Origin: Methylobacterium bullatum
Lineage (GTDB): Bacteria; Pseudomonadota; Alphaproteobacteria; Rhizobiales; Beijerinckiaceae
Assembly (NCBI GenBank): GCA_902712845.1
Contig: LR743504.1
Span: 3,074,001 to 3,138,000, forward strand
DNA length: 64,000 bases
Reading direction: 5' to 3'
Shown: positions 54,037-62,775 of the stretch, piece by piece
How positions within the stretch are numbered: position 1 is the stretch's first letter
Layout: each line of letters begins with the position of its first letter
Notes under the pieces: model-generated
The model's database searches: none
Seen by the model: only the letters and a program-made list of their open reading frames with translations
What the model was told of the DNA's origin: nothing
Translations under genes and position numbers: made by a program

Positions 54037-56324
54037 AACAATTGCCCGATCGTGTCGAGAAGCTGGCGCTGGTCGAACGTCTGTTTCGTCAGATAGGCGT
54101 CGGCGCCGAGAGCGAGCCCCCGTGCGACATCGTCGGCATCCCCCCGCGAGGTCATCAGGATCAGGGGAAGGCGGGCGAAGGCCTCGTCCGCCCGCAGGGC
54201 CTTGAGCAGCCCGAATCCGTCGAGGCGCGGCATCTCCACGTCGGCCACGACCAGATCCACCCGTTCGATGCCGGCGCGCAGGCGGTCGAGGGCGTCCTGC
54301 CCATCGACGCAGACGACGACGCGGTAGCCCGCCGATTCCAAGATGCCCTTCTCCAAGGTTCGCGTGGTGATGGAATCGTCGACCACCAGGATCGTCGAAC
54401 GTCGCGGGGGCGCGGCTGTTCCGGTGGGTTCGTCGATGGGTTGCGGCGCGGCATGACTCGTCTCGCCCGCCCGGACGGCCAGGCCGTCGGGATCGAGAAC
54501 GAGGACCGGCGTATCGCCCCCCAGGACGACGGTGCCCGAGATCAGGCGCGGATCGGCGCCGATGGGCGGTGCCGGCAGGACGAGAAGGTTGCGGACATCG
54601 CGCAGGGCATCGATCCGCATCGCCCAGGACCGGCCGCCCGCGCGCATCAGCACCGCCGTCACCGGGCGGCCCTCGCTCGGGCGGTTGTCCTCGCTCGCCA
54701 CCCCGATGAGGCCCGCCAGATCCACCAGGGGCAGGGACAGATCCTCGCCGCCCTCCCTCGGCAGACGCACCATGGTCCGGCCCATCACAGAGGAGAGGCT
54801 CGACCGGTCGAGGCGCAGGAGGCGCTCCACGCTGGCGCTCGGCAGGGCGAAGATCGAGGCGCCGACATCCACCAGCAGCAGGGTCCGCCGCGCCGCCGAC
54901 AGCGGCAGATGCATGATCAGCGAGGTTCCCGCCGGGACACGCGGTTCGAGCCGGACGCTGCCGCCGAGACGCCGGACCGTGTCGGCGACGACGGACAGGC
55001 CGATGCCCCGCCCGGACAGGGTGTCGATGGCGGAGGCGGTGGAGAAGCCGGGTTCGAACACCAGGGCGAGGAAGGAATCGGGATCGCCGTCGGCGGCACC
55101 GATCAGGCCGCGCGCCCGCGCCGTCGCCTCGATGGCGCGCAGGTCAGGCCCGCGCCCGTCGTCATGGATGCCGATGACGAGGCGGCCGCCGCGCACGGCG
55201 ACGTCGAGGGTGATCGAGAGTTCGGGAGGCTTGCCCCGGCGTTCACGCTGCTCGGGCGGCTCCGCGCCATGGCTCAAGGCATTGCGCAGGGCGTGGAGGA
55301 CCGGGTCCTTCAGCGATTGAAGCATGGCGCGGTCGACGGGGAGGTCGAGACCGCGCGTCACGACGTCGATCTCCCGGCCGGCCTCGCGCGCCATGTCGCG
55401 CAGCGCCCGGGGAAACGCGCCGAACACGGTCTCCGCCGGCACGAGGGCCAGCCGCTCGGCCTCCCGTCCGATCCGGGCGGAGGCGGCGTCCGCCGCGGCG
55501 ATGGCGCCGGTGCGGATGCGGGCGAGCAGCGCGGCATCGCGGGCGAGGGCCAGGAGCGCCGTCTCGAAACCGCGCAACTCCGCTCTGATGGCGTCGAGGC
55601 CGGACGTATCCGCCCCGGGCTCGGATCGGCCCTTGCCGATACGGGCTTCGCCGCCGCGAAGGGTCTCAACCCCGCGAAGGGTCTCAGCCCGACGGCCGAG
55701 GGCGGCGGCGTCCCGCTGGAGCTTCGCCAGCCCCTCCGCCACCACCGATTCCGCACCGAGCGCACTGGTCAACTCATGCGAAGCCCGCGTCATCGCCTCC
55801 ACCGCATCGGCGGGCACGCGCAGGAGCGCACCCGCATCGGCGGTGGGTTCGGCCGGGATCGGCGCAGGCTTCTGTTGCGGCGAGTGCGCCGGGATACCGC
55901 CCGCCGGAGAATCCGGCCGGACCGGCGGTGTCTCGGCGGAAGAGGGGGAGGGGCCGGCAAGGCAGCGATCGAGGGATGCGAGCGCATCGGCCGGCATGGC
56001 CGGGTCCGCTTCGCCCTTGAGGGCCGCGACATAAGCCTCGATCCGGTCCAGGGCGAGGTGGACGGCCCCCGTCGCCTCACGGTCGAGGGCGGCGTCGCCG
56101 GCGACGATCCGCTCGAACAGGGTCTCGAGGCGATGCGCCACGGCCTCGACACGCGGCAGATCCACCGCCCGCGAGGCCCCCTTCAGGCTGTGCGCCCGGC
56201 GGAAGACGTCGTTCCAGTCGGGAGGGACGTCCCCGGCCGCACGGGCCAACGCGGCGCGGATCGCATCGATATGCTCGCGATGTTCGACCTCGAAGGCCGC
56301 GAGGAGCTGCTGGCGGATATCCAT
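54033..56324 (-). CDS. CheA-type histidine kinase fused to a receiver domain (WspE/CheA3-like)
   Basis: This 763-residue protein has an N-terminal Hpt domain with phosphorylated H45 (RRAHSLKGASRA). A low-complexity linker and a dimerisation region follow. The ATPase domain shows N-box LHALRNALSHGAEPPEQRE, G1 GIHDDGRGPD and G2 SGRGIGLSVVADTV. A CheW-like domain (about 495-625) and a C-terminal receiver (about 640-763, D695 in VVADVEMP) complete it. The CheA-receiver fusion is typical of alternative-function arrays such as Wsp, Frz and Che3, not of flagellar chemotaxis. Confidence 0.94.
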   Translation of the reverse strand: MDIRQQLLAAFEVEHREHIDAIRAALARAAGDVPPDWNDVFRRAHSLKGASRAVDLPRVEAVAHRLETLFERIVAGDAALDREATGAVHLALDRIEAYVAALKGEADPAMPADALASLDRCLAGPSPSSAETPPVRPDSPAGGIPAHSPQQKPAPIPAEPTADAGALLRVPADAVEAMTRASHELTSALGAESVVAEGLAKLQRDAAALGRRAETLRGVETLRGGEARIGKGRSEPGADTSGLDAIRAELRGFETALLALARDAALLARIRTGAIAAADAASARIGREAERLALVPAETVFGAFPRALRDMAREAGREIDVVTRGLDLPVDRAMLQSLKDPVLHALRNALSHGAEPPEQRERRGKPPELSITLDVAVRGGRLVIGIHDDGRGPDLRAIEATARARGLIGAADGDPDSFLALVFEPGFSTASAIDTLSGRGIGLSVVADTVRRLGGSVRLEPRVPAGTSLIMHLPLSAARRTLLLVDVGASIFALPSASVERLLRLDRSSLSSVMGRTMVRLPREGGEDLSLPLVDLAGLIGVASEDNRPSEGRPVTAVLMRAGGRSWAMRIDALRDVRNLLVLPAPPIGADPRLISGTVVLGGDTPVLVLDPDGLAVRAGETSHAAPQPIDEPTGTAAPPRRSTILVVDDSITTRTLEKGILESAGYRVVVCVDGQDALDRLRAGIERVDLVVADVEMPRLDGFGLLKALRADEAFARLPLILMTSRGDADDVARGLALGADAYLTKQTFDQRQLLDTIGQLL

Positions 56325-56350
56325 CGGTCGGTTGCGCCCGGCCTCTCCCG

Positions 56351-58021
56351 TCAGTGCCGGTATCGGTCGGCGAGGGTCAGGAGCGCCTGGGCGAGTTCGG
56401 TGAGATTGGCCGAGGCCGCCTCGACCTCGCGGGTCCCCGCGGCGGTCTGCTGGCTCGCCTGCCGGATGTTCTGGAGGGCGCCCATCACCTGCTCGATGCC
56501 GAGTTGCTGCTGGTTGGTGGAGGCGACGATCTGCTGGAAGGTCTGGACGCTCTCCTCGACCTTGGCGGTGATCTCCTCGATGGTCCGCTGGGTCGTGTCC
56601 GAGCGGGCCTTGCCGGTCATGGTGCGCTTGACAGCTTCCTCGGTGAGCATGACCGAGGTGTTGATGCCCCGCTGAATCTCCGAGAGGATGGTGCGCACCT
56701 GCGCGGTGGCCGCCTTGGCCTGATCGGCGAGCAGCTTCATTTCCGAGGCGACGACGGCGAAGCTCCGGCCGCTCTCGCCCGCCGCCGCCGCCTCGATCGC
56801 GGCGTTGAGCGCCAGCAGGTGGGTGCGCTCCGAGATGTCGTTGACGGTGGTGATGATCTCGCCGATCGCCTGCGTCTTCTCGCTCAGGGATACGATGTTG
56901 CCGGCCACCGCCTCCGCCTGCTCGCGGATGGCGTCCATGGCCTTGGCCGTATCGGCCACGGCGCGCAGGCCGGCCCGCGAGATCTGCGCGGTGGATTGGG
57001 CGGTGGCGATCACCTCGCTCGCCCGCTTGCCGATCTGGGCGCCGGAATGGGTGATCTCGTCGACCGTGGCGGCGGTCTCCTGCACGGCCGCGAACTGCTC
57101 TTCCACGCTGGCCGCCTGTTCCTGGGCGGAGGCACGGATCTCGGCGGCGGCGGCATTGAGGTCGGAGGTGGCCGCCCGGTTGGTGCGGGCGAGGTCGGCG
57201 AGGCCCGAGACCATGGCGTTCAGGGTCGATGCCAGGCGGCCGATCTCGTCGGAACCGGTGCGCGCGAGCGTCCGCGTCAGGTCGCCCGACCCCACATGCT
57301 CGGCGAAGGCCATGACCTCTTCGAGGGGCTTGACCACGCCCCGGCGGATGAGGCCCGTGACCACGATGCTCAGAACGACGCAGAGAGCGAGAATGAGGCC
57401 GATGGAGACGAGGCTGCGCTCGTAGATGTCGCTGGAGCGGCGCTGGCCCGCATCGATTCCCTGGTCGAGCAGGTCGCGGGTGCGGTCGAGATCACGCAGG
57501 AACTCGTCCTGGATGCGGTTGAGATCGTCGTTGCGGGCTTCCACCCCCTCGACGTCCTTGGCCGAGATGGCGGCGAGCTGCACCTCGCTGGCGGTGCGCA
57601 GCTTCCGGAAATCCGCCGCGGCGGCGCTGGCGGCCTCGCCGAGCCGCTTCCAGATCGCCGAGCGCTCGGGAGAGGGGGCCGTGGCGCCATAGCCGTCGGC
57701 GGTGCGGATGGTGTCGACGAGGATCGCTTCCGCCTCGGATGCCACGCGGCGCCAGGTATCGACGTTCGCGGCGATCTCGCCATCGGGGCGGTTGCGCATC
57801 AAAGCCGCGATGACGCCGTTGCGGCGAAGGCTGCCGAGGTCGCGCGACTTGTTGCCGAGATCGTCGAGCTTGCGCGCGATGGTGAGGTCGCGCGTGACGA
57901 TCGTCGCGGTGTTGTCGCGGACGGCTCCGATCTGGCCCAGCGCGTAGACGCCGAGCCCCACCATCACCAGGGTGATGGCGACGAAGCCGATGAGGATCCG
58001 TTTTCCGATCGAGATCGACAC
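56351..58021 (-). CDS. Methyl-accepting chemoreceptor (transmembrane MCP)
   Basis: This 556-residue receptor has a first membrane helix (about 8-30) and a periplasmic domain of helical type (about 31-185) that contains no named ligand pocket. A second membrane helix (about 186-206), HAMP (about 207-260) and the cytoplasmic signalling coiled coil follow, with hairpin tip region ERTHLLALNAAIEAAAAGE and SFAVVASEMKLLADQA. I chose GTG at 58021 (GGAG 11 nt upstream); GTG at 58060 is the alternative. No CheR-binding pentapeptide is seen at the C-terminus. Confidence 0.92.
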   Translation of the reverse strand: MSISIGKRILIGFVAITLVMVGLGVYALGQIGAVRDNTATIVTRDLTIARKLDDLGNKSRDLGSLRRNGVIAALMRNRPDGEIAANVDTWRRVASEAEAILVDTIRTADGYGATAPSPERSAIWKRLGEAASAAAADFRKLRTASEVQLAAISAKDVEGVEARNDDLNRIQDEFLRDLDRTRDLLDQGIDAGQRRSSDIYERSLVSIGLILALCVVLSIVVTGLIRRGVVKPLEEVMAFAEHVGSGDLTRTLARTGSDEIGRLASTLNAMVSGLADLARTNRAATSDLNAAAAEIRASAQEQAASVEEQFAAVQETAATVDEITHSGAQIGKRASEVIATAQSTAQISRAGLRAVADTAKAMDAIREQAEAVAGNIVSLSEKTQAIGEIITTVNDISERTHLLALNAAIEAAAAGESGRSFAVVASEMKLLADQAKAATAQVRTILSEIQRGINTSVMLTEEAVKRTMTGKARSDTTQRTIEEITAKVEESVQTFQQIVASTNQQQLGIEQVMGALQNIRQASQQTAAGTREVEAASANLTELAQALLTLADRYRH

Positions 58022-58077
58022 GCTGGGCGACGCTCCGAAACCGCTCGACGGGCAAGGCACCGGGGGGAGCCTTGCCG

Positions 58078-58674
58078 TCAGCCTTGAGGCAGGTATCGCC
58101 GCAGGAGACGCGGCAAATCGATGACGACGAAGCCGGCCTCTCCGCCCTGATGGGCGGCCTCCGGGCCGGGAGCCGGTGCATAGCCCGAAACCGCATCCGC
58201 ACCCAAGCCGCTCGTGGGGACCGGTTCGGCCGTGAGCGCGCCGTCCACGTCCGCGACGGCGAGAACCCGGTCGACGGCGAGGGCCACGGGGGCGATGCCG
58301 CCGCGCAGGACGAGGATGTGGCCCGTCGCCGTCGAGGACTCGGCCCGGGCAGAATCCGCCCGCGAGGGAACCGGACGCGAGAGGGCGCCCGCGAGGCTGA
58401 GCACGCTGACGACGCGGCCGGCGAGGGCGATCAGGCCGAGAAGTTCCGGGGGCGCCCCCGGAACGGGCGTGTAGGTCCGCGCCGGCACCACCTGGACGAC
58501 GGAATCCAGGGGCAGGCCGTAGCGGTCGTCCCCGGCGGCGCAGACCAGGAACGGGCGGGTCGCCGCCCGATGGGCGATGTCGACGCCCCGGCGGGCGAAA
58601 GCGGCCGTGCGCTCGTCGAGCAGCCTCCGGATGCGCGGATCGTCTGAAGTGTCCCCTGCGGCCGGTGCGATCAC
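58078..58674 (-). CDS. CheW-like coupling protein (WspD-like)
   Basis: This 198-residue CheW-domain protein has an N-terminal extension of about 40 residues (RIRRLLDERTAAFARRG), a feature of WspD-type couplers. The core FLVCAAGDDRYGLPLDSVVQVVP, GLIALAGRVVSVLSL and ALAVDRVLAV follows. It links the receptor to the CheA hybrid. The GTG start overlaps the cheR stop (GTGA). Confidence 0.88.
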   Translation of the reverse strand: MIAPAAGDTSDDPRIRRLLDERTAAFARRGVDIAHRAATRPFLVCAAGDDRYGLPLDSVVQVVPARTYTPVPGAPPELLGLIALAGRVVSVLSLAGALSRPVPSRADSARAESSTATGHILVLRGGIAPVALAVDRVLAVADVDGALTAEPVPTSGLGADAVSGYAPAPGPEAAHQGGEAGFVVIDLPRLLRRYLPQG

Positions 58675-60128
58675 GATACGGATGTCCTCATGCGCAGGCG
58701 GGCGTCCTCCAAGCTCTCGACCAATCGTCCGGCGCTCAGTCCGTCGCCCTCGCGGAGCAGGGTGTCGGGCGGCTGGTCGCGGCCGAAGCGGACGGCGTTG
58801 TCGAACGCCCGGCGGGCCTCGGCCTCGCGTCCCTGGGCGCCGAGCAGCAGGCCGAGCTGGTAATGCGCCATCACGAAGGTGCGGTCGAGGTAGAGCGCCC
58901 CGCGCAGGGCCCGCTCGGCCTCCGCCTCGCGGCCGAGGTCATAGGCGAGAAGACCGTCGTAATAGTGCAGCCGCGGATCGGCGGGGGTGGTCAGGAGGGC
59001 CGCCTGAACCCTGCGCCACCCTTCCGCGATCTGCCCGGAATCGGCGAGCGCCCGGATCGCTTCCAGCACCGCCTCGACATCCTCCGGCTCGGCCCCGTCG
59101 ACCGGAGGCGGGGGCGCGACGGGAGCCGGGATCGGGGCAAAGACGGGCGGTGGGTCGGCCTCGGGCGCCGGAAGTTCGGGAACCGGTCTCGCGAAAAAGG
59201 TCGCCACGCGCGCGGGCGCCGGCGGCGGGGCGACGGGGAGCGCGGTCGTCGGCGGGCGGTAGGCCACCGTACCGGGGAGGTTCACCGGCTGGAGGGTGGC
59301 CGCGAAGGCCGGGTTCGGTTCGGCATGGCCGATCAGGAGCCAGCCGTCCGGCACGAGGCGATGGCCGAGCTCGCGCACGATGCCGATAACCGCCTCGGCC
59401 TGGAAGTAGATCAGCACGTTGCGGCAGAGGATGAGGTCGAACCCGTCGGCGGGGGGGGAGGCGGAGCCGTCGATCAGGCTCATCAGGTTCTGGCGCTCGA
59501 ACCGCACCATCCGCCGGAATTCCGGCCGCAGGGTGAAACTGCCCTCGCGGGCGATGCCCGGAAGCGAGGGGCCGAGGACGAAGTAGCGCGCGTGTTCCTC
59601 GGGCGGCAGGGTGCGCAGGGCCCAGCGCCCGAACACCGCCGCGCGGGCCGTCTCGAGAGCCTCGTGGCTGATGTCGGTGCCGGTGATGGCGATCCGCCAG
59701 CGGGGAAGGTCGTCGCCGAGGAGTTCGTGGAGCAGGATCGCGATGGAGTAGGGCTCCGCCCCCGTCGAGCATCCGGCGCTCCAGATCCGCAGGGACTTCG
59801 TCTCCGCGCGCGCGGCGATCAGGCCGGGCAGGATCGTCCCTCGCAGGGCCGCGAACTGCTCGGCGTAGCGGAAGAAGAACGTCTCGCCGATGGTTATCTC
59901 GGCCTCGAGGGCGGCCCATTCCGCAGGACCGGTGGCCTCGGCGTCGAGATACGCGAGATAGGCGGCGGAATCGGCGAGCCGGCACGCCTTGAAGCGCTTG
60001 CGCAGACGGTCGAAGAGCAGGTCGTCCTTGTCGGCGTAATAATGGTGCCCGGTCCGGGCGATCACCCTCGCCTTGAGGGCGGCGAAGGTCGGATCGCGTT
60101 CGGGGCCAGCCTTGGCCGGACGCATCAT
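58671..60128 (-). CDS. cheR: Chemoreceptor methyltransferase CheR with TPR tail (WspC-like)
   Basis: This 485-residue protein has an N-terminal helical CheR domain. The SAM-binding region contains ITIGETFFFR (78-87), IWSAGCSTGAEPYSIAI (115-131), ITGTDIS and FDLILCRNVLIYF. A Pro/Ala linker and C-terminal TPR-like helices (about 385-460) follow. CheR-TPR fusions are the WspC type and act on receptors lacking a CheR-docking pentapeptide, matching the MCP here. Tandem ATGs at 60128 and 60125 are the best starts; the frame is open upstream into the cheW gene. Confidence 0.9.
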   Translation of the reverse strand: MMRPAKAGPERDPTFAALKARVIARTGHHYYADKDDLLFDRLRKRFKACRLADSAAYLAYLDAEATGPAEWAALEAEITIGETFFFRYAEQFAALRGTILPGLIAARAETKSLRIWSAGCSTGAEPYSIAILLHELLGDDLPRWRIAITGTDISHEALETARAAVFGRWALRTLPPEEHARYFVLGPSLPGIAREGSFTLRPEFRRMVRFERQNLMSLIDGSASPPADGFDLILCRNVLIYFQAEAVIGIVRELGHRLVPDGWLLIGHAEPNPAFAATLQPVNLPGTVAYRPPTTALPVAPPPAPARVATFFARPVPELPAPEADPPPVFAPIPAPVAPPPPVDGAEPEDVEAVLEAIRALADSGQIAEGWRRVQAALLTTPADPRLHYYDGLLAYDLGREAEAERALRGALYLDRTFVMAHYQLGLLLGAQGREAEARRAFDNAVRFGRDQPPDTLLREGDGLSAGRLVESLEDARLRMRTSVS

Positions 60129-60159
60129 CGGGCGGACGATCCGCTCATGGGCGATCCAC

Positions 60160-60666
60160 TCATGGTGAAGTCGCGGCGTCGAGCCCGGACAGCCGCTCGG
60201 CCGCCGCGCGGGTGAGGGCATCGAGGCGGATGCGCTCCTCTCGCGTGAGGAGGCGGGGCAGGCTCAGCACGTCGACGCGGCCGTGCCCCCGCTCGAACCC
60301 GGCGATCACGCAGCCGTTGAGGCTGCGCGTCTCATCCGCCGGTTGGATCTCGGAATCGGGAACGACGACGAGGGCCTCGGCGCGGTCGACCAGGAAAGCG
60401 GTGGAACGGGCCGAATCGAGGACGAGATGACGATCCACGTCATCGGAATCGGCCGCCGCCCCGCTCAGCCCGAGGAGCCGCGCGAGGTCGATCACCGGAA
60501 CCGCGGCACCGCCGAGGTTGAGGAAACCGGCGAGCATGCCCGCCGTGGCGGATTGCCGGTGCAACCGAGGCAACGGCAGCACCTCGCTCACGCAGGTCCG
60601 GGGCAGGGCGCAGGCGCTGCCCGCCACGTCGAGGATCAGAAAGGCCGTCGTCGCGGTCGGGGGCAT
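60160..60666 (-). CDS. cheW: CheW-like coupling protein, first gene of the chemosensory operon
   Basis: This 168-residue single CheW domain has TAFLILDVAGSACALPRTCVSEVLPLP, GFLNLGGAAVPVIDLARLLG and HLVLDSARSTAFLVDRAEALV. It corresponds in position and size to WspB. The ATG has GGGAGG-like purines some distance upstream. The 121 bp before it contain the likely operon promoter. Confidence 0.88.
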   Translation of the reverse strand: MPPTATTAFLILDVAGSACALPRTCVSEVLPLPRLHRQSATAGMLAGFLNLGGAAVPVIDLARLLGLSGAAADSDDVDRHLVLDSARSTAFLVDRAEALVVVPDSEIQPADETRSLNGCVIAGFERGHGRVDVLSLPRLLTREERIRLDALTRAAAERLSGLDAATSP

Positions 60667-60698
60667 CGGTCCCGGGTGGCATGATGGGAGGTTCGCCC

Positions 60699-60728
60699 CA
60701 GATAGGACGATGCCGGAGAGCCACGCAA
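60699..60728 (-). promoter_or_regulatory. Candidate promoter of the chemosensory operon
   Basis: On the minus strand TTGCGT (60728-60723) and TATCTG (60704-60699) are separated by 18 nt in the short gap between the diguanylate cyclase gene and the first cheW. If real, the operon is expressed separately from the cyclase. Confidence 0.3.
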
Positions 60729-60787
60729 ACGGATTCGGTTTTCAGGGACCGGAGTTTTCGCTCCGCCACCGGTCTTGTAGAGCCGGC

Positions 60788-62326
60788 TCAGTCCGCGACG
60801 CCGTCTGGCGCGGCCGGGGGATGCGCGGCACCTTCCGGGGCGGCGCAGCAGGTCCGGTTCCGGCCGGCGGCCTTGGCCTCGAAGAGGGCGGCATCGGCCC
60901 GCCGGTAGAGATCGAACGGGTCCGTGGAGCCGCCCGCGGCGGGCAGGGCGCTGGCCGCGCCGACGCTCACGGTGATCGCGCCCGCTTCGATCCCCGCCGA
61001 TGGAACCGACAGGGTCGACATCCGCGCATGAACACGCTCGGCCGCGCCGAGGGCGGCGGCCCCGTCGGCATCCGGCAGCAGCAGGACGAACTCTTCGCCA
61101 CCGACGCGGCAGACGATGTCCCCGTCACGACGCAGGCTGGCGGACAGGCAGCGGCCGATACCCTGGAGCACCCTGTCGCCGACGGCGTGACCATGGCGGT
61201 CGTTGTAGCGCTTGAAATGGTCCGCATCGACCACGAGGAGCGAGAGCGGCGTTCCCTGACGGCGGGCGCTCGTCCAGAGCCGGGCGACCATCTCCTCGAA
61301 CGCGCGGCGGTTGGGCAATCCGGTGAGCATGTCGGTTCGAGACAGGCGCTCCAGTTCCGCCTGGATCGCGGCGCGGCGGCGCAGCTCCCGCCAGAACAGG
61401 AGGGAGAGGCCGATGGTCAAGCCGCACAGCAGAACCACGATGAGGCTGATGACGAGGGCCTTCCCGCGCCATTCCGCCTCGATCTCGTAAGCCGATAGGG
61501 TGACGTTGAGGATGAAGGGAAGGTCGCCGATGCGGGTGAAGGCGAAATGCCGCTCGCTGCCGTCGCGGGGCGATGTCCCCACGAAGCTGCCGCTGCCCTC
61601 CCGCCGGAACCGTTCGAATGTCGGGGTCCCGGCGATGGAGCTGCCGATATCCGTCTCCAGGTAAGGATGGCGGACGATGCGCATGCCGTCGGAGCGATAC
61701 AGGTTGATCGCGCCGTACGGGCCGAGACCGATGCGATCGAACAGCCTGTGGAAGTAGGACAGGCTCAGCGAGCCCAGCACGATGCCGCCGAAGGATCCGT
61801 CCGGATTGTTGATGCGGCGGCTCAGGACCAGCACCGGCGTCCCCAAAAGGCGCGAGACGACGGGAGGACTGATGTAGAGGCCGAGATCGGCCCGGGCCTT
61901 GTGCGCCTTGAAGTAGTCGCGATCGGAATTGTTGAGCTTGCGCGGCGTCACCGACGCGGCGTCGATGACGGTGTCTCCGTTCTCGTCGAGGACGAGCATC
62001 ACCCCCATGTCCCTGGCGCTGGCGGCGCGGTCGAAGAGGATGAGCTGCCGCAATTCGGAGCTGACGTCGCGTACGCCCGGCACGTTCAAGCCGTCGACGA
62101 CGCCCTGGATCGACAGGTCGATGATCTCGAAATTGCGGGCGATGTCGCGCTCGATGACCCGAAGCAGGTTTCGCGAGGTCTGCTCGGCCTTGTCCCAAGC
62201 GTCGCGCCGCAAGTCGAGCAGCATCACCCCGGAGGTGATCAGCATGCCGATCGGCGCGAGAACACCGAGTACGATCCAGGTCCGAGCGGACCATGTGACC
62301 GGGCCGAGGCGAAGCTTGAGGCCCAT
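60788..62326 (-). CDS. Membrane diguanylate cyclase with Cache-type sensor
   Basis: This 512-residue protein has a first membrane helix (about 16-38) and a periplasmic Cache/PAS-like sensor (about 40-285). A second membrane helix (about 289-312) leads to a GGDEF domain (about 330-495). The active site is GGEEF (409-413), with an intact inhibitory RxxD motif five residues ahead (R400 to D403). It should make cyclic di-GMP and be product-inhibited. It lies 121 bp upstream of the chemosensory operon on the same strand, but lacks the receiver domain of WspR. Confidence 0.93.
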   Translation of the reverse strand: MGLKLRLGPVTWSARTWIVLGVLAPIGMLITSGVMLLDLRRDAWDKAEQTSRNLLRVIERDIARNFEIIDLSIQGVVDGLNVPGVRDVSSELRQLILFDRAASARDMGVMLVLDENGDTVIDAASVTPRKLNNSDRDYFKAHKARADLGLYISPPVVSRLLGTPVLVLSRRINNPDGSFGGIVLGSLSLSYFHRLFDRIGLGPYGAINLYRSDGMRIVRHPYLETDIGSSIAGTPTFERFRREGSGSFVGTSPRDGSERHFAFTRIGDLPFILNVTLSAYEIEAEWRGKALVISLIVVLLCGLTIGLSLLFWRELRRRAAIQAELERLSRTDMLTGLPNRRAFEEMVARLWTSARRQGTPLSLLVVDADHFKRYNDRHGHAVGDRVLQGIGRCLSASLRRDGDIVCRVGGEEFVLLLPDADGAAALGAAERVHARMSTLSVPSAGIEAGAITVSVGAASALPAAGGSTDPFDLYRRADAALFEAKAAGRNRTCCAAPEGAAHPPAAPDGVAD

Positions 62327-62526
62327 GGAAAGCCTGCGGCACGAACGTCTTCAGGTAGCCCCGGGGTCTCGTGCGGCAGCCCCCGACCTTCATTGCCTCA
62401 GCACCTAGTGTGCGATCCATGGGCAAGCAAACGCTCTGGGTTTGAATCCGGGTGGACTGTCATCACGAGGACCGACGGCGCGATCTCACTGTGGCCACGC
62501 GCAGCATTATCTTGCCTCGAACGGCG
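62327..62526. other. Divergent intergenic region between diguanylate cyclase and ilvB leader
   Basis: About 200 bp that must hold the cyclase promoter on the minus strand. I see no gene and no clear site here. The ilvB promoter, leader peptide and attenuator follow at 62527-62719. Confidence 0.4.
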
Positions 62527-62555
62527 TTGACCGGACCCTCGGACCTGTTTAAACA
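62527..62555 (+). promoter_or_regulatory. Promoter of ilvB with overlapping palindrome
   Basis: TTGACC (62527-62532) and TAAACA (62550-62555) are separated by 17 nt. A perfect 14-bp palindrome CCTGTTTAAACAGG (62544-62557) covers the -10 and could be an operator. Transcription from here would start about 50 nt before the leader peptide. Confidence 0.6.
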
Positions 62556-62612
62556 GGCCGGCACGAGTTTACGATTCGTCAGAGCGACGAACGACGAGGT
62601 TTCGGTTTTCCC

Positions 62613-62663
62613 ATGCGGGTCATCCTTATCGTAACGGAAGCGCCACTGACCGGGCGGCCCTGA
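62613..62663 (+). CDS. ilvB leader peptide
   Basis: ATG at 62613 opens 16 codons, MRVILIVTEAPLTGRP, ending in TGA at 62661-62663. Five of residues 3-7 are Val, Ile, Leu, Ile, Val: exactly the amino acids made by the pathway of the downstream gene. GAGG lies about 13 nt upstream. Ribosome stalling at these codons would control the terminator at 62697-62719. Confidence 0.75.
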   Translation: MRVILIVTEAPLTGRP

Positions 62664-62719
62664 CACAGGGGCCGTGATCCGGATGGTGGCGCATGCAGGG
62701 TCCTTCGGGACCCTTTTTT
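62656..62719 (+). terminator. ilvB attenuator
   Basis: The terminator stem AGGGTCC (62697-62703) pairs with GGACCCT (62708-62714), loop TTCG, followed by six T, all before the ilvB start. Upstream, GGCCC (62656-62660) can pair with GGGCC (62669-62673) over the leader stop codon. CCCTG (62658-62662) can alternatively pair with CAGGG (62696-62700), which would disrupt both. These mutually exclusive pairings are the hallmark of attenuation. Confidence 0.75.
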
Positions 62720-62775
62720 GTTGCCGCGACGAGACGTTTGACACTGGGTTCAATCAGGTTTTGAGGAGCAGGACG

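Noticed and set aside
54015..58087. Plus-strand open frames of 886 and 577 codons opposite the chemosensory genes
   Set aside because: They are antisense to CheA and MCP genes with clear motifs, and their own translations are low-complexity Arg/Gly/Asp-rich.
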